Assembly (NCBI RefSeq): GCF_958298935.1
Contig: NC_084924.1
Location: 32,461,819-32,525,818 of the forward strand
Direction: 5' to 3'
From: Phragmites australis
Lineage: Eukaryota; Streptophyta; Magnoliopsida; Poales; Poaceae
DNA: 64,000 bases
The position numbers and the translations under genes are program-made. Below the pieces are notes generated by a model. The model saw only the letters and a program-made list of their open reading frames with translations, searched no databases and was not told the DNA's origin. Shown here piece after piece: positions 54,318 through 64,000 of the stretch; the first letter of the stretch is position 1, and the number at the start of each line of letters is the position of its first letter.

Positions 54318-54600
54318 CCACTTATTTGTCCAGTCAATCTTCATAGGGCTGAAATGTTCAAGCCAATCCATGTCAACAATCATGTCATAACATTTGAGAG
54401 GAAGGACTTTGAGATCATAATGGAATTGGTAGCCATTGACACTCCAGATAGTTTGTTTCAATTCAGAAGTGCATTGGATGATACACCCATTAGCTACTTG
54501 AACTCTAACAGGGACTAGAAGAGGTGTAACACTAGCCAATTGGTTTGATAGGTGTTCACTGATAAAAGTGTGGGAGCTGCCAGAATCAAGTAGAATAGAA
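54318..54600 (-). pseudogene. Chromovirus protease region, cut by the Tat insertion
   Basis: The minus strand reads 'VRVQVANGCIIQCTSEL', then 'YDMIVDMDWLEHFSPMKIDW', the 'GMDWL' segment that follows the protease active site in chromoviruses. The part just upstream, 'SFHTFISEHL' in other frames, is degraded. The frame ends at the GCCAC target site. Confidence 0.75.
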
Positions 54601-56112
54601 ATGTCCTTCTGTTGCAGAATTCCTTGAAATCACAATGTCTTTGGAGCTTCAACACCAGTAATTGCTTCATTAGAGATAGCAAAGAAAATGTGTTCAGTTT
54701 CTTCGATGAGAGAAGAGTCATCGACTGAATCCACCACATCGCACTGACAGAGATCCCAAAGTTCTTGAACCACATGTAATTAGATTTGCAACGCACATTT
54801 GTGATCGCAATTTCACTTTTCAGCACAATGATGATAGAGACCATGAGCTTTCCGATAAGGTCACAATGCAGCCAATTTTCCATCTGTCGCGTGGCCGCGA
54901 GCAACGTCCCATCCACGGTGGTCTTTAGTCTGCGGCGCACCCAATGATGTATACCTCTTGGGTGGAGCCAGTAATTGAAGGGATCTTGCGGCGCAGCGCG
55001 ATTCAGACCCAGGTGGGGAGACTGTCTGAATTCACGGTGTTGTGCTAGTTGTGCGGCCTCCTCTTGCAACAAAGCCAACACACAAGCAGTATCTAGGTCT
55101 GATGGGCGTTGAATCATGACAATGGATTTAATGTTAGCACTTAGACTATCTATGAAACACATAATATAATATAACTGGTCCGAATTGGAACCGTATGTTG
55201 TTAATTGATCAAAAGTTCAGAGAATTTGTCCACATATTCAGCTATAGAACCTATTTGTTGGATCTTAAATAGTTTCCTAATAAGCGCTTCTTGTTGGTCG
55301 CGACTGAAATGGTCATGAATCATGCGGCAGAACTCTGGTTATGATGCGTGTTTCAAACGATGTTCCACGGACTGTAACCAACGCGTAGCGACTCTAGTGA
55401 AATGCATACCAGCGACTTTGATCCATAGCGAAGGATTGACGCCATACATTTCAAAATAATTTTCACTGCGGGATTTCTATAACTGAGGGCTATCACCATC
55501 AAACAACGGAAAACTAATCTTAGGTAGTTTGCCGAGATGCCTATGCGAGTAATCGGAAGAGTGGCTGCTAGGATGCCCAACATGGTGTTCAGGATGATAG
55601 CCAAACAAGCGATTAGAGGGAAGATCATGCATACCCTGTTTGGGAGGTGAGGATGAGTCATGATCGAACCAAGCCTAGTCTCCCAGTGAGTGTTGTCAAC
55701 GCGGTGCCCATCAGGGCCGATGGCCGTGTCGCTGGTAGAGAAGATCACCGAGGTCATCATCGGGTTCTCGAGCACGCCTAGTAAGGATGACGAGTGCCCA
55801 ATAACCACACACTCAAGTTGTTTGTTGATTTTCCCCACTTGCAGCTTCAGCCCGTCGATGGTGGCGTCGAGCTCTGGCTTCAAGGACTGGATCTCCATGG
55901 TGGAAGCTTCTACGACCACGAATTGGGCTTCCTGCTTCTGATCGGCATCGTGGAAGTGTTGATCCAGATCGTGAAGCAACTCCTGGTTGTTCTGGTTGAG
56001 GCGGGCCTCCAGCTTCTTCATCTCATCGAGAAACAACTGGAAATTGGGATCTATGGTTCCATGCTTGCATTGGAATTGCGTGAAGTGATTGTGTTGCTCT
56101 AGGGTCGATGAA
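54601..56112 (-). pseudogene. Chromovirus gag, broken
   Basis: It starts directly after the primer-binding site with 'MVSDSSTLEQHNHFTQ' and a predicted coiled coil ('QLFLDEMKKLEARLNQNNQ'). It continues through degraded gag-domain sequence with several frame changes. The part near 55162 ('MCFIDSLSANIKSI') is the end of the gag domain. Confidence 0.75.
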
Positions 56113-56122
56113 TCTGATACCA
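56113..56122 (-). other. Primer-binding site of the chromovirus (initiator tRNA-Met)
   Basis: TGGTATCAGA, two bases after the LTR, is complementary to the 3' end of plant initiator tRNA-Met. Confidence 0.88.
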
Positions 56123-56124
56123 AA

Positions 56125-56490
56125 TGTTAGCACACTCGTAGTTCCAGAGGGAATCAGAGACGATACCAGAGGGAATCGGAAGAGAGATTGGGCAGGAAGA
56201 GTGGATTGGATTGGATAGCAAGAAGAACAAAGGTTCAGAGGTTTAGAGGTCTGGGGAATACAGAGTTTCTCATCTTTGCTCCTCCTTCACCCTGTTGCCA
56301 CTTCACCTCTTATAGCCAGCTATCCTATTACAACGGGCCGAGCCAAGATGTGACTCACCCGCTCACCCATTCCGGCCTAGCGACGCGTGCATGCTCCTAG
56401 CTTCCTTCTCCCACCCTTCTCAACACCGTTAGCAGGTGGACCCTCGATGTTGTCAGCAGGTGGACCCGTGGCGATGAAGGAGTGCTGACA
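56125..56490 (-). repeat. Chromovirus LTR, 5' copy in element orientation
   Basis: It runs TGTTAGCACA to GTGCTGACA on the plus strand and aligns with 36444-36823. Confidence 0.88.
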
Positions 56491-57159
56491 AGTTAATGGT
56501 TATCGATGTTCTAATAGCTGATCTAAAGATGCCGCTCCTAGATTCCTGCCTGTTTCTTGGTAGGTCCAAGCAATCCAGTCCCTATGAGCATCTTCTTGAT
56601 ACGGCAAGGAGTGGATGGGCCACAAGGAACCGATCAACCATTTAACATAGGAATAAGAAGCAAAATTTTCCCAAACCTTCTTCCTCTGCAGCCTAAAAAT
56701 GCAAATCTTTTCCCTTACAAAAAAAAGGCCAGCTCAAGAACCCTTTCAAAAAAGAAAAACAAGGCCAGATCAAGAACTAAACCAAGAATCTCATCTCTTT
56801 TCACTGCTTATATAATGCGAGATAATGATAAGTAATAACACAAGACCTCATCATATATGACATGACTCCATGAGAGTGCGAGGCTCCTCTAGATTGCCAC
56901 CTTCGGTTAGTATCCACAGGGACGTTTTAAAGGAGGAAACAAAATGAGAAATTAAGCAGCAGCTCAGGGCAGGAAAAGACTTGCAGCCTCCTCCCACACA
57001 CCAAAGCTGTAGTACTATTAAAACTCTGAAGCGGTTTCGTAGTGCCATTAATCTCCATTAATAAATACCAAGAAAGCGAATCCTTTTGCACCAAAACTAG
57101 AGAGAAAGAAGACTTCGATTTCTGCATTTATACGCCCCCAAAAAATGAAAGGATCATAT
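56491..57159. other. Spacer between the chromovirus and the hAT element
   Basis: No gene is recognised. Short A-runs occur near 56717-56765. Confidence 0.4.
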
Positions 57160-57589
57160 GATATAACTAGAGCTAGGACTTGGGCCGGGCCTGGCTTGGC
57201 CCCCTTCGGACCGTACCGGGATGGCTCATGAAGCTGTTTGTGCCGAGTCGGGTTGACCCGAGCCACCTTCAGCTAGGCCCAAGCCCGGCACGAAGGCATG
57301 GCAGGCCTCCTCGTGATGGGCTAGCACATGCCTAGCACCGCTCGTCCACTATCGCGCCACTGCCGTTGTTGCTTGTTCTGCTTTTTCAGTGTGTGGTTAT
57401 CTGGGGACTGGTGTGCAGCAGCCCCTGCTAGATTGGCAACTCGCACACGACACACGTGATCGATCTGTCCATGTGCATGCTTACTTCGGCACGTGTACAT
57501 GCACTGGCTGATGGGGATGGGTGAAGCTGTAAAGATGATAGTAACCGGACGTTGAGCCAGACAGGGGCCAGAGAGTAGAGAATAAACTA

Positions 57590-57839
57590 CTCCCTCTGTT
57601 TCATAATACTTGGCACTTTTGACCAATCACTGAAATTTAGGCAATCATTGTTAAAATATTTTATGACCAAAATGCCCTTTTATTATTAGTATTGAGTTAC
57701 ACAAATAATGAGGTGAAGTATGAATTGATAGGGGTAAAATGGGAAAGAGTGGTAAAAATGCATTGGGATATGTAAAATGCCAAATATTTTGGGAAGACTC
57801 TTTCGATCAAAAGTGACAAGTATTACGAAATGGAAGGAG
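57590..57839. mobile_element. Stowaway MITE, 250 bp, nested in the hAT element
   Basis: Termini are CTCCCTCTGTTTCATAATAC and its near inverse 'attacgaaatggaaggag'. TA target duplications lie at 57588-57589 and 57840-57841. The ends are those of the Stowaway (Tc1/Mariner-related) MITEs common in grasses. There is no coding content. Confidence 0.92.
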
Positions 57840-58375
57840 TAGCTAGCTATGAATTGCTAGAAACTTTTCACCCTCCCCCCCTCTCTCTCTCATTGCAGTA
57901 GAATTTAGACTTTCAGTACAAGTTGCAGCATGATTCATGGGCATCACCAGCTGGATGCCTGGATAGGCTTAGTCCATGAGGACTTTTTGACTCTCGAAAG
58001 GAGAAACAACATGCAGCATAATTATAGTCGAATCGATATGGATATGAGCAGTGCCATTTGATCCACAAAACTTTATTACTATATCGTGTTGGGTAGTACG
58101 TTTTAAAGCAATGCCACCACGTACCACATGTGCAACGGACGGGCAGGCATGCACAGAAGCTAAGTAGCTAACACGTCACTGAATCAGCCACAATAAAAAA
58201 AGTAAAAAAGAATATAATACATAAAATAGATGCACCAAATATTTTTGGAGGAAAAAAAAGAAATTTTATTATAAAATAATGTGTTACAATGTGACTGCCT
58301 TGTTAAAAACTTTACTCCCTAGTATAGGGTTCCTTTGGTAAGGAAAAGTGTACAGTACATCGTTACACACATGAT

Positions 58376-60555
58376 TTACTCATTATCATCTAGATCAAGG
58401 TTCTCGAGGTTCGCTAATGCCCCTGCGATATCTAGATCCTCAAGCTGATGTTGTGTGCCAGTGTTCGCCTTCTTCCAGTCTTTGAGGCAGGTGATTGCCT
58501 CTACCATTTTAGGAGTGAGTGATGATCTCCATTCTTCAATAATTCTGCCCACCATGCTGAACGTCGCTTCCGATGAGACGATTGACACTGGAACTACGAG
58601 AACGTCCCGCGCAAAGTGTGACAACACAGGAAAGAATTGCTCTTTATCTTTCCACCATGCAAGAAGGTTGACAATGTTGTTGTCCGCAAGTGTTGGATCA
58701 TGAGTGTAAAGATCTTGCTCAAGGTAGTGATTAAGCTCTACTATGGGATTCCAAGATGACCTAGTTGTCTGCTGAGATGATGATGCAGATCCCTTGCCTT
58801 TGATCTTGTTCCACAAATTGGCCGCACTCGACTTGCTTGCTTTATGTTGCTGTGTAGACTTTGGAACTGGGGGGCTACATCCAAATTTGCCACGGTATAA
58901 CTGGAAAACCCAAAATACTTCTTCTTAGACATGATTGTAGGCATCGGAGAAATCACGGTTGAGCAAGTCACCTATTTCCTGCAAAGCAAACTCCAAACCA
59001 CCCACCTTTTTGCGCGGGTCAAATATAACAGCAAAACAATAGAGATGTGGGATATTGTAGAAATATTTTAGATATTTGTCTTTTATTTGTTCAACAATGG
59101 GAGCTAAAACATTGTCATCCTTATTTTCGTTAAATGTGGATGCAATTCTCTAGAGGCACTCTATCATTAAGCAAGATGTAGGATAATAAACACCGGACAA
59201 CTGCACTGTTGCCTTGTAAAAGGGTTTTAGAAAAAAGTCATAAATGTGTAGCAATGTACCAATCAGTTTTTGTAAATAGCAAACCAGCATTCTGAGCATT
59301 TATGAAAATAGTAATAATTCTCTCGTAACCTTTCACTTGCTTCACACATAGTATATGTTGAATTCTAGCACACTTTCATGTCAAGTCCAAATTTTCTTGG
59401 CTTCTTATCTTGAGCCTTGAAATAGTCCTTGAAACTACAAAAACATTGTAGATGAACTAGAGAGGAGATGGATGTCACCACGAATATTGTTTAAATATCT
59501 ACTTACCATTGTCATACCTGCTTGCACCATGATATTGATGATATGACGCATACATCTTTGGTGGAGAACATACCCACCAATGTAGGTCTGTATGTGAGGT
59601 TCTTGGTCCTCCATTGCTTTTAAGTTAGCTGATGCATTGTACAAAGTTATAAAAATAATCCTATTTTCTATTTTAAATTCCTTAACAACCTCTAGCACAC
59701 GTGCGACAATGGCTCCTCTGTATGTGACTCATCGATGATTCTAAACCCTATTACTCTTTTATTTACATTATAGTTGTTGTCTACATAATGTGCGACAACA
59801 CTGAGATATGATGTTCTTTGTTGTGATGAAGTCCAAATATTAGATGTTAAAGCAATTGAGTAGGTCATATTATGGAAGTTTTGCTTCAAAGCATCTAATT
59901 GACTATGAAACAATTTTAAAATGTCATTCGTAGTAGTTTTTCTAGAGACATGTTGATATTGTGGACAAAACCCTTGTTGGATCATTCTCTCAAAACTAGG
60001 GTTTTCCCATTTTAATTGGTAGATCCTCAGAAACTATATATTTAGCAATTTCTTGAAGAGCTAGTGGAGGATCAAATATCCATGTGCTTACCGAACCATC
60101 AGGTGTGAAGGTAAGTTGTGTCAGTATAGGTTGCCTGGCTATTCGCGCAGCTGCAGTAACCTTCTCTTGACACTGTTTCCAATGTCGATTCAAATGTCCA
60201 ATACCTATTGGTATAGACACAGATAATTCACCATTACAATAACTGCAAATTGCGAGGCATACCGTCTCACCACCTCGTATTTCCTCAACCAACTTCATGT
60301 GCTTCCACGCTTCTAGCCACCATGCGGTCGAGGTGGATGTGTTAAGGCATGATTCACATCCTCAGGCTCCATCGGATTTACATTGGTATGGTCGTCCTTG
60401 TACCCCTCGAGACCGTCCACTCGATGGTCGTCCATGCTGTAATCTCCTATGCTCGGGGACAACTGGCGAGGGTCAAGAGCTAGAGGGAAGCCAACAGAGC
60501 GTTGGGTGGCTCTGGCACGCTTGCTTTGAACAGCACATGACTTCGAACAAGGCAA
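58376..60555 (-). pseudogene. hAT transposase (BED zinc finger type), degraded
   Basis: Fragments in order are an N-terminal piece (60555-60313), a BED finger (60298-59996) and a DDE-type core part ('YSIALTSNIWTSSQQRTSYL', 59985-59692). Then come 'IGGYVLHQRCMRHIINIMVQ' (59698-59435) and the hAT C-terminal dimerisation domain (58816-58376) with 'LNHYLEQDLYTHD', 'LVVPVSIVSSEATFSM' and 'SLTPKMVEAITCLKDW'. The BED finger shows 'CSYCNGELS' and 'GHLNRHWKQC', keeping its metal ligands. Frames change and stops occur between fragments, and 59430-58980 is not readable. No active transposase can be made. Confidence 0.88.
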
Positions 60556-60989
60556 TATGGTTGTTTGCTGTGTTTGGTGACTTGGTTTGGTAGAAAAATA
60601 TAGATTAGACTAGAAGATTAAATAGAAACAGAGAAGTAGCCGTTTACTCCTGGCTCTTGCCCGTTGTTTTTTTTTCCACTTTGTATCATTCGATAAGTCA
60701 CAGCATAAAGCTAAAGTTGATAGAAATATAACATAGTTGAGTCACAAGTGTGTATGCAATACACTTTATGTGTCATGGCATAAAGCTAAAGTTCATAATT
60801 TCTTCGCTTGACGCGATGGCCATTGCCCAAGGATGAGCATCACGTCGAGCCCTGCTCACCCCCATCCCGCACAGTGTGACCTCCTTCTATACATTGTCCT
60901 CCTCGTCCTCATCCATTTGACCATTTCTTAGCTGCCAATCCAAGCACACACTCCATCCTCTGTCTGACTATCTCAGTCTCTCTTCCATA

Positions 60990-61475
60990 GCACAGGGGCA
61001 TCCTCTACGTATGAACGCATCGGACGCTGGTCGACCCCATCATGCTCAGTACAACGCTGTAGAAGCCCGTGCATGCCGTCACGTACAACCTCACTCGGCT
61101 GTCCGAGATGGTCGCACCCATCAAGACGGTGTGGCTGATGTGCGAGTCACGACCGCGCACGGGACGCCGAGACGACGGCGCTGCTGCTGCAGCAGGGCGA
61201 CCTTATGGTCCGCCCTGAGAACACCATGTTCCGCGAGCCCTACCTGTTGCCAGTCAGCCTGCTATTCGCGGAGCTCGTCGACGACATGGAGCCTGTGGCG
61301 TTGGACGCATAGGCGACGATGCTCTACGACATGATGGCGAGCGAACACAAGTGGTTGGACCCTATGATGTTCTTCGCCAACCGATGCCCTCGTACCTAGA
61401 GGAGTTCCTGGGCCCCTTGACACAGGAGTGGACCCGCGCCAGGGGCAATAGCGACGCGGAGATGGCAAACTAGGT
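60990..61475 (+). pseudogene. Captured fragment of a glycerol-3-phosphate acyltransferase (GPAT) gene
   Basis: Reading the plus strand through its breaks gives phrases of land-plant sn-2 GPATs, which make cutin and suberin monoacylglycerol precursors. These are 'GILYV' then 'HRTLVDPIMLS' (acyltransferase block I, 61018 on), 'AVTYNLTRLSEMVAPIKTV', 'QQGDLMVRPENTMFREPYLL' (block III, normally PEGTT.REP), 'SLLFAELVDD', 'HKWLDPMMFF' and finally 'EWTRARG'. Stops lie at 61012-61014 and 61060-61062, a frame change near 61160, and more stops later (for example near 61309). The active-site phrase PEGTT is altered to PENTM. It lies inside the hAT element, opposite in strand to the transposase, between its 5' end and the right terminus. 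It is non-functional as an enzyme. Confidence 0.85.
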
Positions 61476-61686
61476 GCCTCAGGCCTTTTTCATGCCGGAC
61501 CGGCCCAAACACAATCCATGTTTCGTGCTAGGCCATCCATCGTGTTTCATATCAAGATCCGGCCTGATTCATAAATTATGTCGAACCAGCTCGGCCCATC
61601 TGTGCTTGTGTCGTGCTGTGGTTAGGCATGGCTATGCATTGTTGTGCTTAGGCCGGCCAAAATACACTGCCAGCTCGATATAACTA

Positions 61687-62810
61687 CACCTTGACGTAAT
61701 CACTTATCCACGGGTCAACACTCATTGGGCCTAGTATTTCAACGACGAACTCAGAATCACGAAACAGATGAAACCAGAACGCGAGGGCGGATTAAAACTC
61801 TGACGCATCAGGCGATTAATACTAGCTCCTAGTACTAATATAAAACTCGCACCTTTTTACCAGCATCAATCGCAGCGAACGGGCGTCGGGCGACTGCCAA
61901 GAACAGGCCCTGTCCTCCCGGCTATTTCCTCGGGGACGTCGCAGTGCTGCAATAAAGCGCAGTACCCAATCGCCCCCGATGAACAGGAGAAGATGGCGTC
62001 CCACCACCGTACACCTCGTCACTCTGCTCGGTATGATTGACCGGACAAGACCACTGTTGACACTAAACTGGTATATCCGCGAGAGAGAGAAGGGTAGAAT
62101 TTCTGCAACAATTGGCTGTGCAGCAATGGAAACCAATTACTAGGGGTCTGCTGAACTGGAAGTTGGTGAGAATCCTTATGAGGGGCCGGGGCCGGGAGAG
62201 AGCTCGGAGCCGAGAGCAAATTCCAAGGGCGGTGCTGTGTCCGGGAGCGCGCGCGGCGTTTTGTTTATTCTGCTCGGGGACCGGCGAAGGCTGGTGCAGG
62301 GGGTGTTGGGTTTCGGTGGGGGCACTGGCAGTTGCTTTCTCGTGACAACAGCTTCGGCACCGGAAAACCCGAGTTGCCGCGCGCGTACGCCGGGGCGCCA
62401 GCGGACAAACGGTTTTGGATGGGTGCACGCGCCGGTTGTTCTCTCATGCGTTTCACCATTGGTGCTGAGAAGGGGCTATTCGTGGTAGGCTAGGCGAATT
62501 CTGGGTATCAGTTTCTCAGAATATGATCCTGCAACCGCAGAAGTTACAGGCCACATTTTGAAGCAACAAGTTGTTTGTGAATTGTGATCGTTCAAGAAAT
62601 AAGTTTCTCAAGAAAAAAAGAAGATTGTTCAAGAAATAAAGAGTAAACAATGCAAAATTCGAATATGTGCGCCATAGGCCTCTAACACTTAGGTCACTTG
62701 TTACTGTGTAAGTGCAGGTGGCTTCTTCTGAAATAGAGGTATGAACCACACGGGACATAGAAAAGTCCCTTCATATTCGTAAAATCTAATAGTAAAAGGT
62801 AAAATTCTTG
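61687..62810. other. Intergenic, no gene recognised
   Basis: GC-rich segments (61860-62000 and 62160-62470) have overlapping open frames on both strands, but none shows a known protein. The rest is AT-rich. Confidence 0.4.
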
Positions 62811-64000
62811 TAGGATTAAGAACGGCGATTAGAGAAGGGTGAATAGACGTTTAAATAAATTCTTTTATTTTTAACCCAATGTACATCAAAACCACATACG
62901 AAAGCAAGAGACAAGAACAAATTGCAAGACTACCAAAACCAATACTCCTCTTTGATGGAGGAGAACTCTATGTTCCATTTAAGTTCATATCAAGATTCAT
63001 AGTGCAAGAAAGCAATTAATTTGAAGAAAAACTCTTGAACACAAGAGAACTAGCCACAGGAAGAAGAGATTCTCTAAATTGATGGATTCAAAGGGTTAAA
63101 ATAGTTTGGGACCAACTCATATGAGAATATTAAGCCTTTAACAACAAGAAAAATACCTCTTATAGGACCCAAAAGGTGCAACTCTTAAGGAAAATAAAAA
63201 TCAACAAGAGAAACACTAAAAGCTTGCACCAAAACACAGGAGCCAAAAGCAGAAGATAGAAGGAGAAGAACTCAAGCATATAAAAAACGCTTTATTCGTT
63301 AAGCTCAGAGGAATACCTCTTTTGATAAATTACAAAGTGTTTTTCTCAAAAAAAAAAAACTCATACCTAGACATAAGCCAAGCATTCCCCCTCTCTCCAC
63401 AACATAAGTGGAAGGCTCTCAAAACTCTCCAAAAACTCAGAAAGACTCGCTATCAACCATCAACCATACCCCTCTATTTATAGGCCAAGGGGCTTGCTTA
63501 ACTCTTAAGCAATCCTGTCCCTAAACTACCCTTATCTAACAATGCACTCCCACTTACCGTCGGGAGTAGTTTCATCCAAAATTTTCTCTGTCCATCGGAT
63601 GTCCATGGTGCCTTCATAACTTAGCTTAACCTCGATGCTAGCTTTGCGATGATGCCACATACACTCCATCCTTCCACGTTTTTAAGGCTAAACCACGAAA
63701 CCACCTTGCATGCTTCTCAAAGCATGATTCACTGCCACTTGCTCTGACCCCAAGCAAGCATCTCGATGTCGACGTGTGTACTCTATCTTGTGATCTTAAC
63801 CGTCGGCAAGTCTCTGCCGCTTTCGATCTCTCCAGGCCGCTTTGTCACTTGCACTGGTATCCCTTTCGCTTGACTTTGTCAACACGTCATCTTCATCTTT
63901 CCTTCCATGCTTTGCTTGACCTCCATGTACATGACTAGGATCACCCTTGACTCCGCTTGTTCTCCTAGATCGTCCGGCACCAAGCACCCCGCTTGGCTCT
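62811..64000. repeat. Dispersed repeat, copy 2 (direct copy of 1-665 at its right part)
   Basis: From about 63326 the text follows the first 665 bases of the window. The preceding part (62811-63325, starting near 'gaacggcgattagagaaggg') probably belongs to the same element and would lie left of the window for copy 1. It is rich in 'caagagaa' phrases and has no coding capacity. The element runs past the window end. Confidence 0.55.

Larger units (their letters stand above)
36444..56490 (-). mobile_element. Ty3/gypsy chromovirus (Reina-like), decayed and interrupted by two later insertions
   Basis: Short LTRs (380 and 366 bp) bracket gag, protease, reverse transcriptase, RNase H, integrase and a C-terminal chromodomain-like segment, all on the minus strand in that order. 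LTR ends are TGTCAG...CTAACA on the minus strand. A primer-binding site complementary to initiator tRNA-Met (TGGTATCAGA, 56113-56122) and a polypurine tract (36824-36837) sit at the expected places. Short LTRs and the chromodomain suggest the Reina clade. Many stops and frameshifts show long inactivity. The flanks, gaagc at left and agtta at right, do not form a target duplication. Insertions inside are 38949-39573 (hAT) and 40423-54312 (Tat). Confidence 0.88.
57170..61676 (-). mobile_element. Decayed hAT transposon carrying a host gene fragment
   Basis: A hAT transposase remnant on the minus strand lies between two GC-rich subterminal regions with 'gggccgggcc', 'cccggcacg' and 'ggccggcc' motifs (57180-57310 and 61480-61670). 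The direct repeat GATATAACTA occurs at 57160-57169 and 61677-61686, and inside it the ends share GAGCT(A/G)G in inverted orientation. A hAT duplication is 8 bp, so the exact boundary within this 10-base repeat is uncertain by about 2 bases. Inside are a Stowaway MITE (57590-57839) and a GPAT gene fragment (60990-61475). Confidence 0.72.

Noticed and set aside
60990..61475. A functional GPAT gene or exon
   Set aside because: At least two early stops, a frame change and an altered PEGTT motif rule out an active enzyme.

Overview
This is nuclear DNA from a grass (Poaceae). The genes contain canonical plant introns, one chloroplast-targeted enzyme has a plastid transit peptide, and the spaces between genes are filled with LTR retrotransposons, hAT elements and a Stowaway MITE of grass type. 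The species cannot be named from the sequence. The gene set (class III peroxidase, WEB-family protein, CIPK kinase, uroporphyrinogen decarboxylase, HAK potassium transporter) matches, from memory, the content of a short block of rice chromosome 3. That match is recall and was not searched.

Layout of the gene-bearing left half. Positions 1-1930 are repeats. A class III peroxidase (2425-3570, minus) carries three frame-breaking lesions and is called a pseudogene. A solo LTR lies at 7176-8465. A two-exon WEB-family coiled-coil gene is at 9806-11985 (plus). A tRNA-Ser(UGA) gene is at 13063-13144. A CIPK with one coding exon is at 16465-17790 (minus). A six-exon UROD gene is at 24525-27806 (minus), with one GC-AG intron. 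A nine-exon HAK transporter is at 30411-35706 (minus). It is intact, but it has Asn in place of the near-invariant Asp of the GVVYGD motif.

Layout of the right half. From 36444 to 56490 there is a nested retrotransposon stack. A decayed Ty3/gypsy chromovirus (minus) is interrupted by a 625-bp non-autonomous hAT element (38949-39573, 8-bp target duplication ATTATGTG) and by a 13.9-kb Tat-lineage Ty3/gypsy element (40423-54312, 5-bp target duplication GCCAC). The Tat element has one gag-pol frame on the minus strand, broken by four in-frame stops. On the opposite strand it has a separate gene with its own TATA box and an intron. From about 57170 to 61676 there is a decayed hAT element. It holds a Stowaway MITE and, next to its right end, a captured fragment of a plant glycerol-3-phosphate acyltransferase (GPAT) gene. 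The first and last ~0.67 kb of the window are direct copies of one repeat.

How the genes relate. They are independent housekeeping or signalling genes, not a pathway: tetrapyrrole synthesis (UROD), K+ transport (HAK), CBL-CIPK calcium signalling (CIPK) and chloroplast or actin positioning (WEB family). The strongest unusual signals are the GPAT fragment inside the hAT element, the antisense gene of the Tat element, the tandem G-box hairpins in its LTR, and the Asp-to-Asn change in the HAK transporter.
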